From Patescibacteria group bacterium (GTDB taxonomy: Bacteria; Patescibacteriota; Patescibacteriia; UBA1558; UBA10009): 43,348 nucleotides of DNA. Below are positions 8,699 through 16,074 of this stretch, one piece after another (position 1 is the stretch's first letter; each line of letters starts with the position of its first letter). Both the position numbers and the translations under genes were made by a program. The DNA is taken from assembly GCA_018818425.1 (NCBI GenBank), contig JAHISB010000021.1, positions 1 through 43,348 of the forward strand, written 5' to 3'. Below the pieces are notes generated by a model. The model made no database searches. It saw only the letters and a list, made by a program, of their open reading frames with translations, and was not told the origin of the DNA.

Positions 8699-8974
8699 CT
8701 ATGATCTTTGTCGATTAACTATAAAACCAAACAAATATAATAATCCGAAAACAATCAAAGCCCCTATTATTCCAGCAAGCGCTGTAGCCAACTTTCCACT
8801 GGCAACACCTGGCATCGCATAATCAGGAATTAGACCTCCCCACCAACTTATAGCGGACTCCAAAAAATCCTTATCTTCAGCCACTTTTTCCAAGCCGTCG
8901 GGATAACTGGAAGCGAAAATAGAAAGCGCCCCGGAGATTAACAAAGAGATAATTAAAATAAATCTAACCTTCAT
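8699..8974 (-). CDS. CbiN-like / PDGLE-domain protein
   Basis: 91 residues: an N-terminal membrane helix or signal (about 4-22), an extracytoplasmic loop beginning PDGLEKVAEDKDF at 25-37, and a second membrane helix (about 65-87). The PDGLE sequence and two-helix layout are those of CbiN/NikN, which completes the membrane part of ECF-type cobalt or nickel importers. It overlaps the end of cbiM by 11 nt, which implies translational coupling. Given the hydrogenase genes on both sides, nickel is the more likely substrate. That is inference. Confidence 0.85.
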   Translation of the reverse strand: MKVRFILIISLLISGALSIFASSYPDGLEKVAEDKDFLESAISWWGGLIPDYAMPGVASGKLATALAGIIGALIVFGLLYLFGFIVNRQRS

Positions 8975-9662
8975 ACAATTTTAATCTTAACGCCTTAATA
9001 ATCAAAACGGTAAGCAAAACCTCGCCCAGCCCGATTAATGAATGAATTTTGACCATGGCCGGTACCACCGCCGAAAAATTGATGGTTCCGGAAAGGCCTA
9101 TTTCCAAAGCGCAAAATAAAGAGGCAGAAACCACGGTTAGCCAAGAAACAAAACCAATAATAACAAACTGGGGTAATTTACTAATTGATAATAATCTGTA
9201 AAGAAAATAACCCCCTAAACTAGCGATTACTCCCATATTAAAAATATTGGCGCCTAAAGCTAAAAGCCCGCCGTCGGCAAAAACTAAAGACTGAACAGCC
9301 AATACCATGCTGATAACTAACAAACCGGCCCACGGGCCCAAAGTTACAGCTAATAAAAAGCCACCAATCAAATGGCCGCTGGTGCCGTTAGTTACCGGAA
9401 AATTGATCATTTGCAGGGCAAAAATCAAAGCGCCCAGCATAGCCATTAATTCCATTCTCTCCTTTCCTTTTTTGGTTAACAACGATCGCTGATTTACCGG
9501 CGATTCAATTGCCGGCCCGTCAGCCAAGGCCAGTTTTGACGCCACCACTTTTTCAGTCAATGATTTTCTTAATTTGCTAAAACTGGCAATTAAAAAACCA
9601 ACTGCCACCGCTATAAAACCGACTGATATTTGATTATTAATAATTCCGTCTGGTAAATGCAT
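8964..9662 (-). CDS. cbiM: CbiM-like nickel/cobalt ECF transporter S-component
   Basis: 232 residues, the usual size for CbiM. The mature N-terminus MHLPDG carries the His-2 metal ligand characteristic of CbiM/NikM. The family block GTSGHLIGGFLLAVTLGPWA is present near 134-153, and six to seven membrane helices are evident. The stretch of about 40-70 between the first helices is a longer polar insertion. CbiQ (T) and CbiO (A) genes are absent nearby. Published work on CbiMN shows that MN pairs can retain some uptake without QO, so the pair may work alone or share an energising module encoded elsewhere. Confidence 0.88.
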   Translation of the reverse strand: MHLPDGIINNQISVGFIAVAVGFLIASFSKLRKSLTEKVVASKLALADGPAIESPVNQRSLLTKKGKERMELMAMLGALIFALQMINFPVTNGTSGHLIGGFLLAVTLGPWAGLLVISMVLAVQSLVFADGGLLALGANIFNMGVIASLGGYFLYRLLSISKLPQFVIIGFVSWLTVVSASLFCALEIGLSGTINFSAVVPAMVKIHSLIGLGEVLLTVLIIKALRLKLYEG

Positions 9663-9785
9663 AAATTTTATGATTGAATAATTTTTGACACGTGATATAT
9701 GCTACATACGATACAGGATACCCCTCGACTCGCTACGCTCGCTCGGGGCCTGTCGGCACGATATACGATATACGATACACGACGT
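9663..9785. repeat. Spacer with GATATACGA tandem words and a CTCG-rich palindrome
   Basis: Between cbiM and the antiporter gene lies a palindromic block around 9722-9752 (CCCCTCGACTCGC...GCTCGCTCGGGG). It is flanked by tandem variants of CGATATACGATATACGATACACGA at about 9758-9783 and by ACATACGATACAGG on the other side. The same ATCGTGTATCG words recur in opposite orientation at 31756-31795. No gene is seen. Confidence 0.6.
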
Positions 9786-10775
9786 TTAAAACAGCCCAAA
9801 TAATTTGGCAATAAACAAAACATAGATGAGTAAATACATCATCCCTTCCCAGTTATGAATCTTTTTGGAAATGCCGGAAAAAATATACAGGATAGTGGCG
9901 CCGATGACAAAGGGCAGGCCAACCGCAAAAGTGGCTTCATCAACCTTTAAAGTTTTAAATAACGAAGGGATGCCGATAACCATCAAAATATTAAAAATAT
10001 TAGAACCGAAAACATTGCCTAAAGCAAGTTCAAATTTACCTTTCCTGGCGGCTCCAACCGAAACTACAAGCTCCGGCAAAGAAGTGCCAATCGCCATGGC
10101 CGACATCACTATCAGACTGGAAGAAACGCCAATTAATTCCGCTATATTTACAATCGACCTGATTGTCCAATCGGCGCCAAAATAAATAAAGACAATGCTA
10201 AAAATTAAAACAAAAATCAGTTTTAAATTTAACTCCCGGTGTTTTTTTCGGAAGTGGTGGCGATGCTCTCTGGTCGCCGGAATATCTTCGCCCGGCACAA
10301 TGCCTTCGGGCCGCTTTCTTTTTTCTTTATCATCTTTAATAGTGTAAGCCGCATAAACAATATAACCAAGAATAGCCACAATGCCTTCGCCCATAGTAAC
10401 CTGCTTATCCCACAAAATAACCGCGATTAAAGCCGTGGCCGCGGCCAGTAAAGGCAGATCAATATCAATTAAGCTCCGCTTAACCACCAATTTGCCGGCC
10501 ACCAAAGCGGCAATGCCGATAATCAGCAGAATATTGGCGATGTTTGAACCAATGGCATTGGCAGCCACAATCTCGGTTTGGTCCCTGATGACAGCGATAA
10601 TAGAGGTGGCCAGTTCCGGCAAAGAAGTGCCAATGCTGATAATAGTAACGCCCACGATAAACGGCGAGATTTTTAAGACTAAACCGATTTTTTCGGCGCT
10701 TTCGGTAAAATAATCAGCCGCTTTGATTAAAATAAATAAGCTGGCGCAGAAAATAATTATCCAAAGAAATAACAT
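9786..10775 (-). CDS. Calcium/sodium antiporter, CaCA family (YrbG-like)
   Basis: 329 residues, about ten membrane helices. The two alpha repeats that form the ion site are clear: GTSLPEL at 49-55 with GSNIANILLIIG at 76-87, and GTSLPELVV from 230 with GSNIFNILMVIG at 257-268. A cytoplasmic loop near 145-182 is charged and contains HRHH, a possible metal-sensing or regulatory segment. It would exchange Na+ for Ca2+ across the membrane. It lies between the hydrogenase gamma gene (11 nt upstream) and cbiM, so it is probably co-transcribed with the hydrogenase set. The reason for that is not evident. Confidence 0.88.
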   Translation of the reverse strand: MLFLWIIIFCASLFILIKAADYFTESAEKIGLVLKISPFIVGVTIISIGTSLPELATSIIAVIRDQTEIVAANAIGSNIANILLIIGIAALVAGKLVVKRSLIDIDLPLLAAATALIAVILWDKQVTMGEGIVAILGYIVYAAYTIKDDKEKRKRPEGIVPGEDIPATREHRHHFRKKHRELNLKLIFVLIFSIVFIYFGADWTIRSIVNIAELIGVSSSLIVMSAMAIGTSLPELVVSVGAARKGKFELALGNVFGSNIFNILMVIGIPSLFKTLKVDEATFAVGLPFVIGATILYIFSGISKKIHNWEGMMYLLIYVLFIAKLFGLF

Positions 10776-10786
10776 AAAATCAATTT

Positions 10787-11632
10787 TTAAAATATATTAG
10801 GAATATTCTTTATTTCAGCATAATTGAAAACCGGTCCGTCTTTGCAGATATAGATCTCGCCACAGGCGCAGTGCTGGCAAATGCCAATGCCGCAGTCCAT
10901 CTTTCTTTCTAATGAAAGATAAATATCCTGGTCGGCAAATTTTTTTTCTTTTAATTTTTTTAAAACAAATTTGAACATCACCGGCGGTCCGCACAAAAAA
11001 GCCGAAGCGTTTTTTATTATTTCAACCTCGTCAAAAAGTTTAGTCACCAGGCCATAACTGCAGGGAGCGCCGTAAACAGTTTTGTTTCTGGGCTTTTCTT
11101 CGCTGAAAATTACATTTAACTTTACCCCTTTTTTCTGCCAGTCTTTATAGCGGTTTTCAAACAAAAGCTCCTCGGTGTTGCGGCAGCCGTAAAAAACCTG
11201 CAACTGGCGTTCTGATGATAATTGCTCAGCCGCTTCTTCTATAACCGAACGCAAAGGCACAAAACCGCAGCCGCCGCCCACCACTAACAGGTTCTTTTTT
11301 GGCAATTTAAACAAAGAGGGCCAGCCCCGCCCAAACGGCCCTCTGATCCATAAAAGATCGCCTTTTTGCAATTGAACCAGGCGCGAAGTTAAACGGCCAA
11401 CTTTTCTGATGGTAAATTCAATATATTCGGTGCTGCGGAGGGGGTTAGAGCAAATATCAAACGGCGCTTCGTCGTAGCCAGGTAGTCCGACCATAGCAAA
11501 CTGGCCGTGCCAAAAATGAAAATTCTGCTGAATTTTTTTATTGACAAATCTTACTTTAAACCACTTGACGTTAGGCGCTTCCCGCACCACTTCAATAATT
11601 TTAGCTGCCTCTGGCAGATAAAAATTTTTCAT
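10787..11632 (-). CDS. hydG: Sulfhydrogenase gamma subunit, FAD/NAD(P)-binding with [2Fe-2S]
   Basis: 281 residues of the ferredoxin-NADP reductase-like fold. An FAD region with GPFGRGWP at 98-105 is followed by a nucleotide-binding VVGGGCGFVPLRS at 117-129 and CGPP at 214-217. The C-terminal cysteines C247, C252, C255 and C263 (DCGIGICQHCACG...YICKDGPVF) form the [2Fe-2S] site of the PyrK/HydG type. It transfers electrons between NAD(P)H and the iron-sulfur chain of the hydrogenase. The stop of the beta gene and this start are 2 nt apart, so the two are coupled. Confidence 0.88.
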   Translation of the reverse strand: MKNFYLPEAAKIIEVVREAPNVKWFKVRFVNKKIQQNFHFWHGQFAMVGLPGYDEAPFDICSNPLRSTEYIEFTIRKVGRLTSRLVQLQKGDLLWIRGPFGRGWPSLFKLPKKNLLVVGGGCGFVPLRSVIEEAAEQLSSERQLQVFYGCRNTEELLFENRYKDWQKKGVKLNVIFSEEKPRNKTVYGAPCSYGLVTKLFDEVEIIKNASAFLCGPPVMFKFVLKKLKEKKFADQDIYLSLERKMDCGIGICQHCACGEIYICKDGPVFNYAEIKNIPNIF

Positions 11633-11634
11633 TT

Positions 11635-12627
11635 TTATTTTTTTCGAGCTGGGCTCGATTTATCTAATTTTTTCAAAACTTCTATGATATTAATAGCCAC
11701 CGGGCAGACTTTAAAGCACCTCATGCAACTCACGCAGCCGGGGACTTTATACTCTTTGGGAATCCTGACAAATTTATGTTCGTACCAAAAATGAATTTTC
11801 TTTTTGACGGTATCGGTAAAATCAAAGCCGCCCGCAATTTCCGTGAACTCCGGGTAAAAACAGTTGCCCCACTTTCTTAATCTTTTGACTTCATTTTTAG
11901 CCAAAACTTCGTCGCTGATATCGTAACAAAAGCAGGTCGGGCAGACAATTGAGCACTTGCCGCAGGCCAGACAAATTTTATCAAGCTCATCCCAAACCTT
12001 ATTATTAAAACTTTTTTTCATTTTTTGCTGAAGCTCCAGCATTCTTTTATCCGGGCCTTCTTCCTGGATTAAGCCGGCAAACTGGATATTTTCATAATCT
12101 CTGATTTTATTTTTTTCCAAAATTCTTTGGCCTTTCTGCGAACCGCTGTAAATCAGGAATTTTCCGTCTTTCATTTTTTCTAAAAAAATATCAAAAGGAA
12201 CATGCTCTAAAACATTTTCTTCCAGATTCAGGCTGAAAATTTTAAAATCCTCAAAATTCTCCCGGCTGGGAGCGCCCGCAGAAAGACCGACTGCCAAAGT
12301 ATTTTGCCGGCGCTTTTGATAGTAAGGGTCGTCTTCAAAAACTAAATCTAAAAGACCTAAGGCCTTTAAATCCAAAACATTCATGCCCCAGGCGCAAATT
12401 TTTGGATAATTGACTTTTGGCTCTTTAAAATTTTCATTCAGCAATATTTCTTGAGTCGGAAAAAATAAAAATTTCCAGGAATCAAAAGGAATTGCGCCTG
12501 AATAATCAACTGTTTTGCCGTTTTCTATCTTCTCGATGAAACTCGCCCCTTTTTTTCTAATAGGGGCAAAAACTTGATACTCTTTTTTAATTTTTTGTAA
12601 TAAACTGTCAATGTCTTTTTGAATCAT
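11635..12627 (-). CDS. hydB: Sulfhydrogenase beta subunit, two [4Fe-4S] clusters
   Basis: 330 residues. Two ferredoxin-type clusters are visible: C219-C222-C225-C229 (CLACGKCSIVCP) and C298-C301-C304-C308 (CVSCMRCFKVCP), with two extra Cys at 232 and 234. The N-terminal 200 residues match the HydB/anaerobic sulfite reductase A-like subunit. It relays electrons between the gamma flavoprotein and the delta/alpha NiFe heterodimer. It is the first gene of the hydrogenase run. Its ATG lies only about 5 nt from the predicted transcription start, so translation may be leaderless. A 19-bp palindrome covers the -10 box. Confidence 0.87.
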   Translation of the reverse strand: MIQKDIDSLLQKIKKEYQVFAPIRKKGASFIEKIENGKTVDYSGAIPFDSWKFLFFPTQEILLNENFKEPKVNYPKICAWGMNVLDLKALGLLDLVFEDDPYYQKRRQNTLAVGLSAGAPSRENFEDFKIFSLNLEENVLEHVPFDIFLEKMKDGKFLIYSGSQKGQRILEKNKIRDYENIQFAGLIQEEGPDKRMLELQQKMKKSFNNKVWDELDKICLACGKCSIVCPTCFCYDISDEVLAKNEVKRLRKWGNCFYPEFTEIAGGFDFTDTVKKKIHFWYEHKFVRIPKEYKVPGCVSCMRCFKVCPVAINIIEVLKKLDKSSPARKK

Positions 12628-12630
12628 AAG

Positions 12631-12667
12631 TTTAGTATATTATACTAAAAAATCGACTTTAAGTAAA
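12631..12667 (-). promoter_or_regulatory. Hydrogenase operon promoter with 19-bp operator-like palindrome
   Basis: On the minus strand a -35-like TTTACT (12662-12667), a 17-nt spacer and a perfect TATAAT (12639-12644) precede hydB. The -10 box lies inside a perfect 9+1+9 palindrome (TTTAGTATA, T, TATACTAAA; 12631-12649), four bases from the ATG. A dimeric repressor bound there would block polymerase. The predicted start leaves almost no 5' leader and there is no room for a Shine-Dalgarno sequence. The -35 half overlaps the T-run of the preceding terminator. Confidence 0.55.
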
Positions 12668-12671
12668 TAAA

Positions 12672-12697
12672 AACCGATTACTTGCGAGTAATCGGTT
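12672..12697 (-). terminator. Intrinsic terminator of the 437-aa gene
   Basis: A perfect 11-bp stem (AACCGATTACT / AGTAATCGGTT) with a 4-nt loop is followed on the minus strand by TTTATTTACTT. It lies 21 nt after the stop of the 437-aa gene and separates it from the hydrogenase promoter. Confidence 0.8.
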
Positions 12698-12718
12698 GGA
12701 TTTGGAACAGTTGATTGG

Positions 12719-14032
12719 TTAACAGATACCAGCCGGAAACTTCATCAGCCAGCCCATATTGCTTAAGGGCAAAGCAGGGATCTCGTTGTTATCTTTCATT
12801 GACTCATCAACTTTTTTTTCAATCAATTGAGTGAAGTCAAAGATTGATTTTCCGAGTTGGTTAAAATTCTGAGAATTAAGCTGACCCAAGCATGATTCAA
12901 GCCATTCCTTGTCCATAAAGGGAGCGACAAGTCTTACGCTTAACTCTCCCAACTGATTTTTGACGGCATGGAGTTGGCTTAATTTTGAGCTGATGATTTC
13001 AGCTGAATCAGAAAAAGCCGGAATGCTTTCGTAGGACAAATTAACCCCCAAACGCCTAACGTACATCCAGATGATATATTTAGGCAACTTGAGTTTGGAG
13101 CACATTTTGTCCAGAATTCTATTCCAGGCTGCTTCGGTATTTGGGGCAAGGTTGGCCCTAAAGTTATTTTTCTTGGCCAGTAATGCCTGTTCTGCAGCAA
13201 CTAACGGGGTTACCCATGGGCTATACGCCATGTACCGTTCGTACTGAATTGGATTTTTAACCCGCCATCTTCTACCATCAAACTGACAAAAAATCTGCAG
13301 AGCTTGGGACAGAAAGTAGTTAAAATCCAGGTCAGTCCATACGTCCATTAGCCCAAACACCGGCGGTGCATAGTTGGCTGGGAACTGCTTGGCAATTGCC
13401 CGAAGGTAAGCATTGCGAGTCTGATTTGTCTTAACTTCTGAACTGAAACGGGGTTCTTGGCAGGCACCAATGATGATGTCAATGAATTCCTTGGCTGCCT
13501 TATCCGGATTTTTTGAAGAAAGGTTTATTCCCCTCTCTTCAAGCAAATTAACAACCCAGTATAAACCAGCGTCCATTATAGCAAATTGGATTGGCTGCAG
13601 TTCTCTTGATTGGTCTTCAACTACTTGCCTCATTAGGGCAAAAAGGTCCAGGATAACCAGCCATTCGCTACGTATTCCACGATTAAAGGTTTCCGGGTTA
13701 AAGCTGGCACCCTTGTAAATTGGTGGTAGTAAAGGCACTTGAAGTCCACCAGATTCATTCTGGTTGATTGACCAATTTTCTAGCATGCTCTCAACAATGC
13801 GTCGCAAATCATTGGCCGTTAGAGTTAGTCCAACTGTACTTGCAGACTGCTTAAAGTTCTCGATTGCATCCAGAACTTCAGGAGCTGCTCTGTCGATATT
13901 AACGTTACAATAACTAAAGATACTCTTTAGAGTACCTCTGGTACAACCTGCTGGTGAAACTCCGCCAACTACCGGCAGAGAATCTGCCAGCGCATTAAGT
14001 AGATTTCTTTCTTGGCTTATGAGCTTTTCCAT
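12719..14032 (-). CDS. Unknown 437-aa protein, helix-rich
   Basis: I chose the ATG at 14032 because AGGAGAAG lies at the right distance before it. A longer frame to 14140 would add 36 Lys/Arg-rich residues that have the composition of read-through from the overlapping small gene. The protein has no signal peptide or membrane helix. It is rich in Asn, Gln, Leu and Trp and looks largely alpha-helical, with conserved-looking aromatic stretches (for example WTDLDFNYFL and YIIWMYVRRLG). No known motif is recognised. Codon choice is more GC-rich and the ribosome site is stronger than for most neighbours, which may point to acquisition or high expression. It overlaps the small upstream frame by 38 nt and has its own terminator. 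Function unknown. Confidence 0.75.
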   Translation of the reverse strand: MEKLISQERNLLNALADSLPVVGGVSPAGCTRGTLKSIFSYCNVNIDRAAPEVLDAIENFKQSASTVGLTLTANDLRRIVESMLENWSINQNESGGLQVPLLPPIYKGASFNPETFNRGIRSEWLVILDLFALMRQVVEDQSRELQPIQFAIMDAGLYWVVNLLEERGINLSSKNPDKAAKEFIDIIIGACQEPRFSSEVKTNQTRNAYLRAIAKQFPANYAPPVFGLMDVWTDLDFNYFLSQALQIFCQFDGRRWRVKNPIQYERYMAYSPWVTPLVAAEQALLAKKNNFRANLAPNTEAAWNRILDKMCSKLKLPKYIIWMYVRRLGVNLSYESIPAFSDSAEIISSKLSQLHAVKNQLGELSVRLVAPFMDKEWLESCLGQLNSQNFNQLGKSIFDFTQLIEKKVDESMKDNNEIPALPLSNMGWLMKFPAGIC

Positions 14033-14177
14033 TTTTCTTCTCCTTTTGTTTTTGACCTTCGCTTGGTTTTGATTGATTTTTAGAGGTTTTAATCTGGACT
14101 TCTGGCGCGCCCACGCCTTCGGTAATATGATATTGACCATTACCGATCTGCTCTTTTTGATTTTCTGATAATTCCAT
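13995..14177 (-). CDS. Small basic protein overlapping the 437-aa gene
   Basis: 60 residues if it starts at 14177, where AGGTGG precedes the ATG; a start at 14207 would add 10 residues. The N-terminal half is mixed and the C-terminal half is Lys/Gln/Ser-rich and probably disordered (KQKEKKNGKAHKPRKK). It ends 38 nt inside the next gene in another frame, which would allow coupling by re-initiation. It could be a nucleic-acid-binding or tail-like partner, or just a leader frame that controls the 437-aa gene. No family is recognised. Confidence 0.45.
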   Translation of the reverse strand: MELSENQKEQIGNGQYHITEGVGAPEVQIKTSKNQSKPSEGQKQKEKKNGKAHKPRKKST

Positions 14178-14207
14178 ATTCCACCTATTTAGTTTTTCAA
14201 AGAACAT

Positions 14208-14273
14208 AAAAACACCCTTAACTAATTTAAAAATCTCTCCGGGTGTATAAGAGAGATTCGTCAGACGGGGTGT
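14208..14273 (-). promoter_or_regulatory. Nested hairpin leader before the 60-aa/437-aa pair
   Basis: On the minus strand an outer stem AAACACCC / GGGTGTTT (about 14266-14273 and 14208-14215) encloses an 8-bp hairpin AATCTCTC / GAGAGATT (14232-14239 and 14251-14258). Both are followed by short U-runs. The outer stem ends in GGGTGTTTTT right at the first possible ATG (14207). The right arm of the inner hairpin can also pair with the left arm of the upstream terminator hairpin (CTCTCCG with CGGAGAG). This looks like an attenuator or another switchable leader. Confidence 0.45.
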
Positions 14274-14297
14274 TTATTAATGCGTGATATGTGTGAT

Positions 14298-14334
14298 TAA
14301 AAACGCCAAACCAACCTCTCTTACGGAGAGTTGG
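14298..14334 (-). terminator. Terminator-like hairpin after the YerC-like gene
   Basis: Minus strand: CCAACTCTC pairs with GAGAGGTTGG (one bulged G) at 14311-14334 and is followed by TTTGGCGTTTTT. It lies about 145 nt after the stop of the YerC-like gene. Its left arm may pair alternatively with the next hairpin. Confidence 0.55.
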
Positions 14335-14479
14335 TGTGATGATGTGATTGTTGTTTTGTTATATACATAAATTCACTTGGTCTTTAGTCTTTAGTCTTAA
14401 GTTTTTAGTTTTAAGTCTTAAATCTCAAATCTTAAATTATATGACTGAAAACTGAAGACTAAAAACTTTATGATATTTC
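14335..14479. repeat. Low-complexity TTAGTCTTAAG-type repeats
   Basis: From about 14378 to 14470 the sequence consists of degenerate tandem words such as TCTTTAGTCTTTAGTCTTAAG and TTTAGTTTTAAGTCTTAAA, then ACTGAAAACTGAAGACTAAAAAC. These are built from AGTCTT and its complement AAGACT. No coding potential is seen. Confidence 0.6.
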
Positions 14480-14779
14480 TTATTTTTTCAGACCGATCCT
14501 TTTCAACGCCAGCCGATAGCCGCCTTTGCCGTGATTAAGCCAATGAGCTACTCTGGCCACGGTAGTGGTACTCATTTTAAGACTTTTGGCTATCTCGCGA
14601 TAAGGACGATCCAGACTAATTTTTCTAACTGCCTGCCACCTATCGGCCATGGCAATGATTTCTTCTAAAGTGCAAAGGTCTCTGAAAAACTTTTTACACT
14701 CTGACTTATTTTTAAGAGTCAAAACAGCTTCCCACAGATCGTTGCATTTTTTTTGGCTTAAGTTATGAGCATGATGCAT
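14480..14779 (-). CDS. YerC/YecD-family TrpR-like transcriptional regulator
   Basis: 99 residues, the family's normal length. The N-terminal helices (about 10-55) resemble the TrpR dimer core, with the family block LCTLEEIIAMADRW at about 36-49. A helix-turn-helix lies at about 60-82 (YREIAKSLKMSTTTVARVAHWL), followed by the GKGGYRLAL tail typical of YerC. It is a cytoplasmic DNA-binding dimer whose target is unknown. Its promoter has TTGACA, a 17-nt spacer and TAAGAT, preceded by a perfect DnaA-box sequence (see separate entry). Confidence 0.87.
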   Translation of the reverse strand: MHHAHNLSQKKCNDLWEAVLTLKNKSECKKFFRDLCTLEEIIAMADRWQAVRKISLDRPYREIAKSLKMSTTTVARVAHWLNHGKGGYRLALKRIGLKK

Positions 14780-14816
14780 AAATTTACCTGTTTTAACGTA
14801 TTAACACATAGTAACA

Positions 14817-14863
14817 ACATCTTAACAATAAAAAAATAGCTTGTCAAGCCGGGGTGTGGATAA
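14817..14863 (-). promoter_or_regulatory. Promoter of YerC-like gene with DnaA-box-like site
   Basis: Minus strand: TTGACA, a spacer of 17 nt and TAAGAT precede the YerC-like gene. Just upstream of the -35 box is TTATCCACA (14855-14863), a perfect DnaA-box match. The same order (TTATCCACA, then GGC, then TTGACC) occurs before the M23 lipoprotein gene at 17826-17848. Confidence 0.55.
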
Positions 14864-14880
14864 GTGAAAATCACCTATAT

Positions 14881-16071
14881 TTAATAATGTTTTGTGAAAT
14901 AATTATTCAAAACGGATTCGGCCAACAGGCATTTTTGAAAATTATCATATTCCGGAGTATTTTCATCCGGAGCGGCGCCGCCGCAACCTTCACGCCAGAG
15001 CAATCTATCGGGGTAAGCTTTTAACGGTGAATTGCCGATGCAACAAACAGCGGTCGGATCGTTGCTGAAAGAAAGAAATTTTTTATTAGACCAATTTAAA
15101 TAATTGGGTGTGATATATAACGGCAACTCGCCGTTCAGCATCAGCTTTTTAACGCTGCCTTCCTTTGCTTTAGAATTAAAATCAAGATATTCTTTGTTGG
15201 CGGTGCATTCATAGCAGGCAAAATTCTTTTCCCAAGTTTCGGCGACTTCCTGATAAAGATCCCAGTTTTCGATTGATAAGGTCAATTTTTCCAAGGTCTG
15301 TTTGTCTAAAACAAAATCGATTGGCAGAATATATTTCAGACGATTTCGACCATCGGGATTATCGTAACCAAAACTTAAATTATCATACCAAGCCGGATTG
15401 AATTTTTTCTCCTTGGCTTTAGCAATGCCGATTTCCCAGCTATTAAAAAAACTGTAAACAGACAGCTGGATCAGCGGATTGATAAAATTATTGATGTAAC
15501 CGGACTCGGCGCCTATAATATAACTATAGGCCAAAACGCCGCTATTCGGGTTAAGCGAATAATCATTCAAATAAATCGGATGTGTAAATTGCTGAAATTT
15601 GTTGACTTTATTCGACTCGGCATTGATTCTAAAAAAATCCGGAATTGTCATAAGCGACGTTCCTCCCCAAAGATATTGGCTGTCCGCTGACCAGCCGATC
15701 AATTCCGTTGTCTCGCCCAATTCGTCAAAACTCACCTCATTATGGGCATAAGTGTCAATTGCTCCCGTTTTAACGTTTAATATTTTCAAGTAGGTGCCAC
15801 CGATGTTTATGGCTATAAAACGCTCATCGGGCGAGACTTTAATAGAATAAATTTGACCGCTGAAAATTTTTATTTTTTGGCCATCGCGATTTTTAACCCA
15901 AAGTTCATCATTATCATAGCCATCCTTAATTAAGTATTGATTACCGGCAATACATTCTCCCAATCTGTAACTGCCGGTCATTACGTTTTTATAAAAATTG
16001 ATTATAAAAATAAAAATTAAGGCCATCGCAATAAATCCCGCTGTTAAACCGATTGTAAATGCTTTTTTCAT
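14881..16071 (-). CDS. Membrane-anchored extracytoplasmic protein, beta-propeller-like
   Basis: 396 residues. An N-terminal helix (about 7-28) anchors the protein, with the rest outside. Repeated blade-like patterns (IKVSPDERFIAINIGG, ELIGWSADSQYLWGG) resemble the WD40/TolB-type PD40 repeats used by six- or seven-bladed propellers. The C-terminal third contains six Cys, including CCIG and CYEC, that could form disulfides. It follows the 230-aa gene by 3 nt, so the two are co-translated and may act together at the cell surface. No enzymatic motif is recognised. Confidence 0.65.
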   Translation of the reverse strand: MKKAFTIGLTAGFIAMALIFIFIINFYKNVMTGSYRLGECIAGNQYLIKDGYDNDELWVKNRDGQKIKIFSGQIYSIKVSPDERFIAINIGGTYLKILNVKTGAIDTYAHNEVSFDELGETTELIGWSADSQYLWGGTSLMTIPDFFRINAESNKVNKFQQFTHPIYLNDYSLNPNSGVLAYSYIIGAESGYINNFINPLIQLSVYSFFNSWEIGIAKAKEKKFNPAWYDNLSFGYDNPDGRNRLKYILPIDFVLDKQTLEKLTLSIENWDLYQEVAETWEKNFACYECTANKEYLDFNSKAKEGSVKKLMLNGELPLYITPNYLNWSNKKFLSFSNDPTAVCCIGNSPLKAYPDRLLWREGCGGAAPDENTPEYDNFQKCLLAESVLNNYFTKHY

Positions 16072-16074
16072 AAA

